This document shows positions 45,733-57,872 of a DNA stretch of 64,000 bases, piece by piece. The translations under genes and the position numbers were made by a program. Positions within the stretch are counted from its first letter, which is position 1, and every line of letters begins with the position of its first letter. The notes under the pieces were generated by a model, which made no database searches, was not told where the DNA came from, and saw only the letters and a program-made list of their open reading frames with translations. This DNA comes from Branchinecta lynchi (taxonomy: Eukaryota > Arthropoda > Branchiopoda > Anostraca > Branchinectidae), in the NCBI GenBank assembly GCA_023053575.1, contig JAKZAP010000007.1, positions 19,803,464 to 19,867,463 of the forward strand, in the 5' to 3' direction.

Positions 45733-48136
45733 ATGGCGCTTGCCCTTCGGCCAAGTGCCATATAGCGATCGCAATTTCTGTCCGTCCGTCGGTCTGTCGG
45801 TCTGTCCAGGTTTTGCTAGTTCGGGCACTTCCACATAGGCTAGGACGATGAAACTTGGCAGGCGTATCAGGGACCCCAAATGATTAAGTTGGAAATAGTC
45901 ACTTCCCCGATCCGAGCACCGGGGGGGGGGAGTGGAGGGAGGGGGAATCCGGAATCTTGAGGTATTTTTAACTTTTGAACGGGTGATCGGATCTCGATGA
46001 AACTTGATATTTGGAACGACCTCATGCCTCAGACGACCCACTTAAAATCCGGACCGGATCCGGTGACTTTTGGGGGGAGCCGGAGGGGGCAACCAGAAAT
46101 CTTGGGAAACGCTATGAGTGGAGGGATCGAGATGAAACTTGGTGGGAAGACACCTAGCAAACACTAGATACATCATTGACATAGCCGAGCCGATTCGGGC
46201 ACTGTGGGGGGGAGTGGAGGGAGGGGGAATCCGGAATCTTGAGGTATTTATGACTTTTGAACGGGTGATCGGATCTCGATGGAACTTGATATTTGGAAAG
46301 ACCTCATGCCTCAGACGACCTACTTAAAATCCGGACCGGATCCGGTGACTTTTGGGGGGAGCTGGAGGTGGCAACCGGAAATCCTGGGAAACGCTATGAG
46401 TGGAGGGATCGAGATGAAACTTGGTGGGAAGACACCTAGCAAACACTAGATACATCCTTGACATAACCGAGCCGATTCGGGTACTGTGGGGGGAGTGGAG
46501 GGAGGGGGAATCCGGAATCTTGAGGTATTTATAACTGTTGAACGGGTGATCGGACCTCGATGAAACTTGATATTTGTAAAGACCTCATGCCTCAGGCGAC
46601 CCACTTAAAATCCGGACCGGATTCGGTGACTTTTTGGGGGAGCTGGAGGGGGCAACCGGAAATCTTGGGAGACGCTATGAGTGGAGGGATCAAGATAAAA
46701 CTTGGTGGGAAGACACCAAGCAAACACTAGATACATCGTTGACATAACCGAACCGATTCGGGCACTGTGGGGGTACTTGGGGGGGGGGGGGGGTGGAATT
46801 CTCTTGATCCCACGAGTGTGGTACTTCCTGATGCACTAAGACGATGAAACTGAGCTGGCTATCCAGGACTTGACTGACTTGAGAATAGTCGTTTGCATGA
46901 TCTGACCATCGTGGGGGAGTGGAGGGATGGGGAATCCAGAGTCTAGTGGCATTCATGATTTTTGAACGGGCGAACCGATCTGAATGAAACTTCGCAAGTG
47001 AAAAGAAGTGTGGTCGCAGATGATCCATGTCAAGTCCGGACCGGATCCGATACCTGTGGGGGGGGGGTCGAAGGGGGCACCGAAAATTTTCTTGAAAGGC
47101 TTAGCGTCGTGGGATCGGGATGGAATCTGGTGGGAAGAACAAACATAAGCCCTATATACATTCTTGACAGAACTAGACCATATTGGGGCTCTTTGGGGGG
47201 AGTTGGAGGGGGTTTTCCGGAATTCCAGTGATCGCGAATAAGGATACTTCCAGATGTGCTAAGGACAATCAAACTTGGCAGGCATATTAGTGACCCAAAC
47301 AAGTAGAATTAAGGACCTGACATAATGCCTTTAGAAAAACTTTCTTTTTCTTATCCGACCATTTTCGAGGGAGGGGAATTCGGAAATTATTGATTTCTGT
47401 AGGTTGCGAACGGGTGGTCCGACTCGAGTAAAACTTTCCTGGTGATAACAACTGATGACCTAGACAGGCAAGACATGTCTCCGAACCACATGCGGCAATG
47501 GTTGTAGGAGTTGGAGGGGGAAGGGGCCTGGAAACTTTGTGACATGCACAAAGACCAAACGATTGGACCGAACGGAATGGAACTTTGACAATACCGATTT
47601 TATGAGACCTAGGTTGTTTTTTACGGTTCAGACTGGATCCGGCCAGGGTAGGAGGAGGATGAACCGGAAATTTGCAGATATGCTTAGATTGGACTCAAAC
47701 TTGAAGAGTGAGAAGAGGAGATGTCAGGGGTACGACGTCTATGTGTCCTAGTCGTATTTGGCCACAGTGTGGGGAGTTGGAGGGGGAGTCCCGGAAATTT
47801 TGTAGCTCGCATAGGGGTCAAACAAGTGGAGGGATTTGAATGAAACTTGAACAGTAGAGATACGATGTTCCCTAGATGACATAGTTTAGGGTCCGGGCGG
47901 GATCTGAACAAGGCGGAGGGGGGGGGGGCCGTCTTTTCGCGAAAAATGCTCAGACTCAAGCGAAACGTGATGGCCGGTAAGAGAAGATGTTTTGGGTGAT
48001 CATTTTATGTGTAATCAGATATCCTATTTCTAGGTCCGATCCTCGGAGGTTGAAGGGGGTATTTTGTGACGTTCTCATCTTCTTTCTTGCCTACGTGCCG
48101 ACTCGTAACACGTGCCATATGAGCTCGTAGCTCTTG
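45733..48136 (+). mobile_element. Satellite-bearing element family A, 2.4-kb copy
   Basis: The 5' end is a hairpin (ATGGCGCTTG / CAAGTGCCAT), then GCGATCGCAATTTCTGTCCG, TCCGTCGGTCTGTC, and a head module with 'ggcacttccacataggctaggacgatgaaacttggcagg'. Three well-preserved 281-bp units follow (GAATCCGG at 45945, 46227, 46508), then older, diverged monomers to 48060. The 3' end is CGTGCCATATGAGCTCGTAG, CTCTTG, with the GAGCTCGTAGCTC hairpin. Confidence 0.9.
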
Positions 48137-48968
48137 TTTTACTAAGCCATTTTTCACTGCTAGAAGTCTACGAGTACACACTAACAAACTCAAGGCTGGT
48201 AGCATTCAAGTGTACATGTCCGTGGAACTAAACGACACGACTAGACAGCCACTTGACCTTACTAGAATTTATGGTGGCCTGGAATAGAATTGGGACGGAT
48301 CTTGATTTATGTGACGTGGCCTCGCCGAAGAGAAAAGAAATGATAGCTCTTTCAAAAAAAGGCTTAGCTTCAACCAAACAAATGGGCAGCACTTTATTAT
48401 GTTATTCTGGTAAGCTGGGTCGGATTCGTTTTGCCGGAAAGGAAATCGAGACAAAATTGGAATCAGGTTCCGACACTGAAATACTTACGAATTTGGTATA
48501 GTTGCTCAAGTTCTTCACGTATGTCACAGAAACCTAAGATGTCCGGAAAATGGTGTAGGGTTGAATTACACTCGATTTGTTGTACTTTAGAGGCCAGCAG
48601 GACGCTTATTGTCGGGCGGAGTCGTAAAACGATGTGGTACGACGCAAGTTTCTTTCGTATTATTAGGTATCCTTGATAGTGTTTGCTTTATGTTCGTTTT
48701 GTTTCAGGACACATTTCGTTGTTCCACTTACCGCCCTGTTGTCCCTTTAAATCTCAAAACGTTTGCCATCGAGACAGTCCTTTATGCCTTTAAAGACGAC
48801 TTCTTAGAGTCAGGTGTCACTAATATCTGGCCTTCCGCACAGTCAAGCTAACCCTTCCTTATTTCCATGACTATGATGATAGCTAATGTCCATGTCTTTC
48901 AATATTTCCTAGATGTCCCTTTCGTTTAACTTTTGCTTCCTAGTCGCAACGTTCAATCCCTCTCCCTC
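48137..48968. other. Unannotated stretch
   Basis: Overlapping open frames at 48253-48851 on the plus strand have no recognisable domain. No splice-consistent coding exon could be argued. Confidence 0.35.
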
Positions 48969-48969
48969 T

Positions 48970-50150
48970 TTGGGATCCCAAAACGTAAGTGGAGGGATAC
49001 ATATGACATCGCAAAAGTTGTCCGTCCGTCCGTCTGTGCGCACTGTAACTCTCGAAGGGAATGATATATTTTGATGAAACTTGGTGTGAGGATTCTTTGG
49101 GTCAAGAGTAAGGTCAAGTTCGTAGATGGGCTATTAGGGGTGGGGGAGGGGTTTTAGATTAAGGGGCAAATTAAATATTTTTAAACAGATAATGTGATAG
49201 TCGATTATGGGGTAAGAAGACATGTTGAACACGATGGTAAAAACCATTTTGTCATCGGAAAAGTAGTTCGCCTGGAATCCGGCCAAAACCGGAAAGTTTG
49301 TTAAAAGTAAAAGTTTTATTTGAAGTTGATTAGATGTTCGATGTAAGGGTAAGAAGACATGCTAAACACGATGGTTGAAACCGTTTTATCGCTGGACAAG
49401 TAGTTAGCCCAGAATCCGGCCAAAACCGGAAAGTCTGTTAAAAGTAAAAGTCTTATTTGAAGTTGATTACATGTTCGATTCAGGGGTAGGAAGCCATGCT
49501 GGACACAATGGTGAAAATCATTTTCTCGCCGAACAAGTAGTTCGCCCGGAATCCGGCCAAAACCGGAAAGTTTGTTAAAAGTAAAAGTTTTATTTGGAGT
49601 TGATTAGATGTTTGATTTAGCGGTAAAAAGACATGGTGAATACTTATGTGAAAACAATTTCTACCCAGACAAGTAGTTCGCCCGGAATCCGGCCAAAACC
49701 GAAAATTGTTAAAAGTTAGAGTTTTATTTGTCGTTGATTAGATATTCGATTTAGGGGTAAAGAGATGGTTAATCCGTGTATGACAATCATTTTTTACCCG
49801 AACATATAGTTCGACGGGAATCCGGCTGGAGCCCTAAAATTTGTTATAAGTTGAATTTTTATTTCAAGTTGATTAGATGTTCAATATTGGGCAAAGAAGA
49901 TACGCTGAGTTCGTTTTTTAGCTTTCTTTTTTCTCCGGAAAAGTAGTTCCGGAATTCGGACGAAACCGAGAAATTGGCATAAGTGGCAGGAAGTTTTTGT
50001 CAAAACAGAGATGGCTTATAGGGGTAAACACACATGCTGATTCAATATTTTAATAGCAAAAATGTTCAAGGAGTCTGGCGAAGACAAGACCCAATTGTCT
50101 GGATCAAATATTGAATTTTTGGGATCCCATCGAAACCTTTGGTCTTGTTC
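48970..50150 (+). mobile_element. Satellite-bearing element family B, copy 4
   Basis: Starts TTTGGGATCCCAAAACG. After the head come six monomers whose GGAAT(C/T)CGG motif falls at about 49275, 49413, 49549, 49685, 49818 and 49952, a period of 133-138 bp. It ends TTTTTGGGATCCCATCG, 'aaacctttggtcttgttc'. This is the clearest B array. Confidence 0.9.
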
Positions 50151-50194
50151 TCAGTGTTTTAGTTGCAGTTTCGTTGGACCATATTCAAATACAC

Positions 50195-50525
50195 AAAGTA
50201 GTGTATTACCTCTACGACACCTTCTAGATCTCTCGAACACTCTTGATGACTATCTCTCCCTGCCTATGCAGAATCTCCGGGTACGTGCAGAAGAAAGGAA
50301 GAAACGGTGTCACAGCTGTGCTGACTCAGGATTTGAGTCGTTGAGTTTGAGTCGTTACGGACACGTTTACTCCTTCTTCCTGAGAATCATTGGCGTGTTT
50401 TGGACTTAGTCATATAGAGTATCTGGAGTTGGACACCCCATACGTTTTGGCCTGACTTCACCATCCAGATCCGTCTCGACGAAAACGTACTTCTGGAAAC
50501 CGGAAGAAAAATCGGAAAGATGGAG
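50195..50525 (+). repeat. Repeat families J (copy 2) and K (copy 2)
   Basis: 50195-50420 matches 36085-36340. 50425-50525 matches 14505-14650 ('tggcctgacttcaccatccagatccgtctcgacgaaaacg', 'ggaaaccggaagaaaaatc'). They follow family B copy 4 directly, with a LINE fragment after. Confidence 0.55.
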
Positions 50526-50539
50526 TTGGCCTTAGAAGG

Positions 50540-50815
50540 CGGTTCCATGGTTGTGGCTAGTCCTGCTTTCAAAAAGGATAAATTCCTTCTTGAGCGTGTG
50601 CAAAAGCGAGCCTCAAAAATGGTCCATGGCTTGAAAGATCTCCCAAATGACGTGCGATTGCAGAGGTTGAAGCTCCCAACTTTAACATACGACGAAAAAG
50701 AGGAGATGTCATCCAGGCCTACAAGATCCTCCAATCCAGCCAGTCTTCCAATGTCTTCTCACCAAATTCTGATCCAATTGTCAATGTTTGAAGCTAACCA
50801 CAAGTCAAATCGTTA
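50540..50815 (+). pseudogene. Frameshifted C-terminal fragment of a LINE reverse transcriptase
   Basis: The first frame reads VVASPAFKKDKFLLERVQKR and ASKMVHGLKDLPNDVRLQRL, KLPTLTY. At about 50690 the reading moves to another frame as RRKRGDVIQAYKILQ. This order (S-P-x-x-K-K-D-x-x-L-L-E-x-V-Q-x-R-A-x-K, L-x-x-L-x-L-P-T-L-x-Y-R-R-x-R-G-D-x-I-x-x-Y-K-I-L) is the conserved segment after the RT domain in CR1/Jockey-group non-LTR retrotransposons. The palm, endonuclease and 5' part are missing. Dead element remnant; it could belong to the same family as one of the LINE tails in the window. Confidence 0.85.
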
Positions 50816-50899
50816 CACGGACCTGCCAACCGGAGTCAACTACAGGAGAAATCCTTATTTTGCTCCAAGCTGTAATTTAAGGTAATCATTTCTCTTCGT

Positions 50900-52154
50900 C
50901 TGCGCTCAGTAGGTTGTAAATGCATAGAGAACTTCATACCTTTTTTAAATACTATTTGTATTATAACTAGAATTTCTGCCAGGATTTTCGACACCGTCAT
51001 TGGTTCCATCCGTAAAATATGCAGAAAACCCGGCCGGAAAGTCTTCCCGCACCATCATTCAACAGGCGGCTACTGCCTTAGAAAGACAATCAGAGTTGGG
51101 TTCTCGCGGATAAGAATTCCTGCTATGACTTCGGCACCATTATAAATTCCATAGCCTACGGACAAGTTAAATTGAGATTTACTTTTCTTACGAAAAGTTG
51201 AAAAATCCGACTGGGAAGTTCTGTCTCCGATCACCCAGCTTGGAACCGCTTTGACGAGCTTGACCCGGGAGATAAATACGATCTGCTAGAAGTTTGATAA
51301 CCCGGTTGCGCATCCTTGTCTTAATTATGTTGGATGCCGAGAATATTTCTGTTATGACCATTAAGTGTTATGCGGTTCTAGAAAAAACTTCTGCTATGTC
51401 CCTTTTAAATGTTATATTTTTTTAAAAGATAATATTTAAAAGGGTCTTAATCAATCAATCAATTATAATCCCAACAGCTAAAAGCTAGAAGAGGAATAGA
51501 AATGATTAATATAAATCAATTAATAGAAATGCTCTTATTTAACATTTAATATAAGGATGCGCGAACATGTTTTGTCTGCTATTTAATCTCTGACAGTGAA
51601 TTTCCTTGCTGATATCCAGAATCCCGTCGCTTTACATGTGGCGCTCGGATTTTGAATATAACATGCTCTTCGAAGGACAAAGTTTTCATTATCCTGGATT
51701 TCGCCCAGGGGTGTTTTCCTTACGCTCCAAAGCAGCTCCATATCATGGAAAGGTCGTGGAGCAATTTTGAAAGCAAAGTTTATTCTAAGCAACAAAGTTG
51801 AGGGGAAGTTCAAACTGCTCCTGGTTGTTTTGAGAATCAGCAAACCATTGGCTAGATCTAAACCTGGGAATATAAAACAACCCAAGGGCGATCTCGTCTG
51901 AAACTGCTCGTAAGATCGTTTGCTTCGAAGCAGGATGAAAGGAGAAAGTATTTGCAAAATTAGGCTTGGTGTAGGATAATATTCCTACCTGGGATTTCAT
52001 TTTTCGTACGCGTATTACAGGACGGGATTTCCGGTAAGGCCATCTTAAGCCATTGCATAAAGTGTGTTAGTCAGAGAGCGCATGTACAGAAGAAATGACA
52101 ACCAAATATTTCCAAATTTCTCACTATAAGTTTGTAAATAGGTTGCTTTTTAAA
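50900..52154. other. Unannotated stretch with a minus-strand LINE tail
   Basis: 51437-51500 is the minus-strand copy of the 'CTAGCTTTTAGCT..' retroelement 3' end with a (TTGA)n tail. The minus-strand frames at 51583-52000 have no domain I recognise. Nothing else is supported. Confidence 0.45.
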
Positions 52155-52300
52155 TTTACGTCCATACTATAAGTTGAGCGGTACATTTACGTTGCAAATG
52201 CTTTGACTTACCCGTACTCCGTGGGTTTTTACGTCCATACTATAAGTTGAGCGGTACATTTACGTTGCAAATGCTTTGACTTACCCGTACTCCGTGGGTA
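52155..52300 (+). repeat. Essentially exact 73-bp tandem duplication
   Basis: Copy 1 is 52155-52227 and copy 2 is 52228-52300, both from TTTACGTCCATACTATAAG to CCCGTACTCCGTGGGT. I see no substitutions between them, so the duplication is recent or an assembly artefact. Confidence 0.9.
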
Positions 52301-52317
52301 TTTTTTCCCGCAACAGC

Positions 52318-52368
52318 AACAAATCCCCGGGTATTTTGGTTCGGGAACTTTTTACCCGGGGATTTGTT
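52318..52368. repeat. Perfect 16-bp stem hairpin
   Basis: AACAAATCCCCGGGTA (52318-52333) pairs perfectly with TACCCGGGGATTTGTT (52353-52368) around a 19-nt loop. A second small hairpin (GTCGAAG / CTTCGAC) follows at 52370-52389. Confidence 0.85.
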
Positions 52369-52608
52369 TGTCGAAGGATTTTCTTCGACGTCAGCAATAA
52401 CAAAATCGAATTTACGAGCAACAATTTTGAGTATGTCCATTGAGGATGTGATCCAAATGAACACATGTTGGTTTCCATAGTAGAGCCTGAGCTTTACAAT
52501 CGTGGAATCTATTGCCACGTGACAGTACTCTCTCTTGAAAAATACCAGGGTACCGTGTGAACACTTTCCCCTCTCGTCTCCGGGGAAAAATACCCTTCGT
52601 GTATTTTT

Positions 52609-53957
52609 ATGGCACTTGCCCTTCGGCCAAGTGCCATATAGCGATCGCAATTTCTGTCCGTCCGTCGGTCTGTCGGTCTGTCCAGGTTTTGCTAGTTCGG
52701 GCACTTCCACATAGGCTAGGACGATGAAACTTGGCAGGCGTATCAGGGACCCCAAATGATTAAGTTTGAAATAGTCACTTCCCCGATCCGAGCACCGGGG
52801 GGGGGGGGGAGTGGAGGGAGGGGGAATCCGGAATCTTGAGGTATTTTTAACTTTTGAACGGGTGATCGGATCTCGATGAAACTTGATATTTGGAACGACC
52901 TCATGCCTCAGACGACCCACTTAAAATCCGGACCGGATCCGGTGACTTTTGGGGGGAGCCGGAGGGGGCAACCAGAAATCTTGGGAAACGCTATGAGTGG
53001 AGGGATCGAGATGAAACTTGGTGGGAAGACACCTAGCAAACACTAGATACATCATTGACATAGCCGAGCCGATTCGGGCACTGTGGGGGGGAGTGGAGGG
53101 AGGGGGAATCCGGAATCTTGAGGTATTTATAACTTTTTAACGGGTGACCGGATCTCGATGAAACTTGATATTTGGAACGACCTCATGCCTAAGACGACCC
53201 ACTTAAAATTCGGACCGGATCCGGTGACTTTTGGGGGGAGCTGGAGGGGGCAACCGGAAATCTTGGGAACCGCTATGAGTGGAGGGATCGAGATGAAACT
53301 TGGTGTGCAGACACCTAGCAAATACTAGATACATCATTGACATAACCGAGCCAATTTGGGCACTGTGGGGGGAGTGGAAGGAGGGGGAATCCGGAATCTT
53401 GAGGTATTTATAACTTTTGAACGGGTGATCGGATCTCGATGGAACTTGATATTTGGAAAGGCCTCATGCCTCAGACGACCCACTTAAAATCCGGACCGGA
53501 TCCGGTGACTTTTGGGGGACCTGGAGGGGGCAACCGGAAATCTTGGGAAACGCTATGAGTGGAGGGATCGAGATGAAATTTGGTGGGAAGACACCTAGCA
53601 AACACTAGATACATCATTGACATGACCGAGCCGATTCGGGCACTGTCGGGGGAGTGGAGGGAGGGGGAATTCGGAATCTTGAGGTATTTATAACTTTTGA
53701 ACGGGTGACCGGATCTCGATGAAACTTGATATTTGGAAAGACCTCATGCCTCAGACGAACCACTTAAAATCCGGACCGGATCCGGTTACTTTTGGGCGGA
53801 GCTGGAGGGGAGAACCGGAAATATTGGAAAACGCTAAGAGTGGATGGATCGAAATGAAACTTGGTGGGAAGACACCTAGCAAACACTAGATATATCATTG
53901 ACATAACCGAGCCGTGCTTACTCGTAACAAGTGCCATATGAGCTCGTAGCTCTTGTT
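52609..53957 (+). mobile_element. Satellite-bearing element family A, tandem copy 1 (four 281-bp units)
   Basis: 5' hairpin ATGGCACTTG / CAAGTGCCAT with loop CCCTTCGGC, then the TGTCCGTCCGTCGGTCTGTC tract and head module. Four units follow, with GAATCCGG at 52824, 53106, 53387 and 53667. The 3' end is ACAAGTGCCATATGAGCTCG, TAGCTCTTGTT, and the next copy begins at the following base. Confidence 0.95.
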
Positions 53958-56710
53958 ATGGCACTTGCCCTTCGGCCAAGTGCCATATAGCGATTGCAAT
54001 TTCTGTCCGTCCGTCGGTCTGTCGGTCAGTCGGTCTGTCCAGGTTTTGCTAGTTCGGGCACTTCCACATAAGCTAGGACGATAAAACTTGGCAGGCGTAT
54101 CAGGGACCCCAAATGATTAAGTTGGAAATAGTCACTTCCCCGATCCGAGCACCGTGGGGGGAGTGGAGGGAGGGGGAATCCGGAATCTTGAGGTATTTTT
54201 AACTTTTGAACGGGTGATCGGATCTCGATGAAACTTGATATTTGGAACGACCTCATGCCTCAGACAACCCACTTAAAATCCGAACCGGATCCGGTGACTT
54301 TTGGGGGGAGCTGGAGGGGGCAACCGGAAATCTTGGGAAACGCTATGAGTGGAGGGATCGAGATGAAACTTGGTGGGAAGACACCTAGCAAACACTAGAT
54401 ACATCATTGACATAACCGAGCCGATTCGGGCACAGTGGGGGGGGGGGAGTGGAGGGAGGGGGAATCCGGAATCTTGAGGTATTTATAACTTTTGAACGGG
54501 TGATCGGATCTCATTGGAACTTGATATTTGGAAAGACCTCATGCCTCAGACGACCTGCTAAAAATCCGGACCGGATCCGGTGACTTTTTGGGGGAGGTGG
54601 AGGGGGCAACCGGAAATCTTCGTAAACGCTATGAGTTGAGGGATCGAGATGAAACTTGGTGGGAAGACACCTAGCAAACACTAGATACATCATTGACATA
54701 ACCTAGCCGATTCGGGTACTGTGGGGGGAGTGGAGGGAGGGGGAATCCGGAATCTTGAGGTATTTATAACTTTTGAACGGGTGATCGGATCTCGATGGAA
54801 CTTGATATTTGGAAAGACCTCATACCTCAGACGACCCACTTATAAACTGGACCGGATCCGGTGACTTTTGGGGGAGCTGCAGGGGGCAACCGGAATTCTT
54901 GGGAAACGCTATGAGTGGAGGGATCGAGATGAAACTTGGTGGGAAGACACCTAGCAAACACTAGATACATCATTGACATAACCGAGCCGATTCGGGCATT
55001 GTGGGGGGAGTGGAGGGAGGGGGAATCCGGAATCTTGAGGTATTTATAACTTTTGAACGGGTGATCGGATCTCGATGGAACTTGATATTTGGTAAGACCT
55101 CATGCCTCAGACGACCTACTTAAAATCCGGACCGGATCCGGTGACTTTTGGGGGGAGCTGGAGGGGGCAACCGGAAATCTTGGGAAACGCTATGAGTGGA
55201 GGGATCGAGATGAAACTTGGTGGGAAGACACCTAGCAAACACTAGATACATCATTGACATAACCTAGCCGATTCGGGTACTGTGGGGGGAGTGGAGGGAG
55301 GGGGAGCCCGGAATCTTGAGGTATTTATAACTTTTGAACGGGTGATCGGATCTCGATGGAACTTGATATTTGGAAAGACCTCATACCTCAGACGACCGAC
55401 TTATAAACTGGACCGGATCCGGTGACTTTTGGGGGGAGCTGCAGGGGGCAACCGGAAATCTTGGGAAACGCTATGAGTGGAGGGATCGAGATGAAACTTG
55501 GTGGGAAGACACCTAGCAAACACTAGATACATCGTTGACATAGCCGAGCCGATTCGGGCACTGTGGGGGGAGTGGAGGGAGGGGGAATCTGGAATCTTGA
55601 GGTATTTAGAACTTTTGAACGGGTGATCGGATCTCGATGGAAATTGATATTTGGAAAGACCTCATGCCTCAGACGACCCTCTTAAAATCCGGACCGGATC
55701 CGGTGACTTTTGGGGGGAGCTGGAGGAGGCAACCGGAAATCTTGGGAAATGCTATGAGTGGAGGGGTCGAGATGAAACTTGGTGGGAAGACACCTAGCAA
55801 ACACTAGATACATCATTGACATGACCGAGCCGATTCGGGCACTGTCGGGGGAGTGGAGGGAGGGGGAATCCGGAATCTTGAGGTATTTATAACTTTTGAA
55901 CGGGTGACCGGATCTCGATGAAACTTGATATTTGGAACGACCTCATGCCTCAGACGACCCACTTAAAACCCGGACCGGATCCGGTGACTTTTGGGGGGAG
56001 CTGGAGGGGGCAACCGGAAATCTTGGGAAACGCTATGAGTGGAGGGATCGAGATGAAACTTGGTGTGCAGACACCTAGCAAACACTAGATACATAATTGA
56101 CATAACCGAGCCAATTCGGGCACTGTGGGGGGAGTGAAGGGAGGGGGAATCCGGAATCTTGAGGTATTTATAACTTTTGATCGGGTGATCGGATCTCGAC
56201 GATATTTGGAAAGGCCTCATGCCTCAGACGACCCACTTAAAAACCCGGACCGGATCCAGTGACTTTTGGGGGAGCTGGAGGGGGCAACCGGAAATCTTGG
56301 GAAACGCTATGAGTGGAGGGATCGAGATGAAACTTGGTGGGAAGACACCTAGCAAACACTAGATACATCATTGACATGACCGAGCCGATTCGGGTACTGT
56401 TGGGGGAGTGGAGGGAGGGGGAATCCGGAATCTTGAGGTATTTATAACTTTTGAACGGGTGACCTGATCTCGATGAAACTTGATATTTGGAAAGGCCTCA
56501 TGCCTCAGACGACCCACTTAAAATCCGGACCGGATCCGGTGACTTTTGGGAGGAGCTGGAGGGGAGAACTGGAAATATTGAAAAACGCTATGAGTGGAGG
56601 GAACAAGATGAAACTTGGTGGGAAGACACCTAGCAAACACTAGATACATCATTGACATAACCGAGCCGTGCTTACTCGTAACAAGTGCCATATGAGCTCA
56701 TAGCTCTTGT
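53958..56710 (+). mobile_element. Satellite-bearing element family A, tandem copy 2 (nine 281-bp units)
   Basis: Identical architecture to the previous copy and joined to it head-to-tail without a spacer. Unit markers fall at 54176, 54462, 54743, 55023, 55304, 55585, 55866, 56147 and 56421, giving spacings of 286, 281, 280, 281, 281, 281, 281 and 274. Units differ at only scattered positions. No open frame codes for a recognisable protein; minus-strand frames are proline-rich products of the G-runs. Confidence 0.95.
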
Positions 56711-57872
56711 TTTTAGTTCTTATTGTTTCCGGAGGTTCGGGGAAAGAAAAGGCTGGGTCGCACCGGATTCGACGCCAAATAAAGGCTCCAGATTGGTTAG
56801 AAAAGTGCATCAGGTAAAATAAGTAAAACTGGTCTAAGAGGCAGCTGAGAAAGCATCAATTCGTTGTCTGGGATCGGGATGCTTAGCTTTCGAGCTAACA
56901 GGAAGCCTCGACTTTGACAACAATAAAACAGCCAGTCAAACGGTACAATACAACTTTTATTGAATAAAACTGCGAGGAGAGGATGGGGGGAGATGACGCC
57001 ATCTATCAGCCAATATCAACAGATCCTCGCTTCGTTCTTGTAAAACAGAGGCGCTGTAAGTTCTCACTGAAGAAGAAGAACAGAAGAAATAAAAGTGGAG
57101 CAGGTTGGAGAAAGGGTTTATTATTATATATTTTTTATTAGAGCATAAAAAAGAAATTTTCGAAGCTCCGTTAAACAACAACAAATATTATATATTTGTC
57201 CCTGTGCTCCTGGTACACCTGTTCTTGAATTGAGGCAAGATCACTATTTTGATTAGGGCACAACCCCTGTTCCTTGTTCCTGCTTTGCCTTTGGGACAGG
57301 AGCCCTGTTTTAGTCTGTTAGCCTTGATCTAGTGTTTGGCATAACCTGCAATTTATATATCCTCAAGCTTGGCCTGAAAACCTTACAAGGAAATTTCTGT
57401 GCAGTCCAAAACAGGACTGGAATGAAACTTCCTTCTTTAGGACTGGAATGAAACTTCCTTCCAACCTTTGTAGTAGGCCAGGTTCTAGGTTATGTAAATT
57501 TGGGGTTTGATACTCCTCCTGTACCCTATGCCTAATGCTAGATACACCATGCCAATTGCTGGATACTAATAGCTCAATAAAATATTAATGATTTGAGTGA
57601 AGCTCAAGGTTTGGTCAAAACTAAGTTTTATTGGAATTCCACACAAGCGGGTGCGCATACAAGTGTACCCATTTAATCTTTTTTACCTCAGGAAATGAAA
57701 GTTGTTGTTTATTCATATTGGTGAATATATATTTTAATACGTAAATAGGGTACAATCAGGTACAAAGGTCAGTAAACAGCACTTGAAATTTACTCTGACT
57801 CTTTACAGTCAATAAGTCTATCAATAGTTATTCAGTCGCCATGAATTTTACATTTGCAAATCATTTTTAAAT
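56711..57872. other. Unannotated stretch
   Basis: A 25-bp direct duplication (GGACTGGAATGAAACTTCCT type) lies at about 57413-57462. Otherwise nothing recognised. Confidence 0.4.

Noticed and set aside
51583..51957. 124-residue minus-strand frame as a gene
   Set aside because: No recognisable domain, no splice partners, and no codon or conservation evidence available. It may be a decayed element.
52240..52920. 226-residue minus-strand frame and a near-identical one at 45481-46041
   Set aside because: Both read antisense through the head and first units of family A; the proline runs come from G-tracts and the frames end at repeat boundaries.
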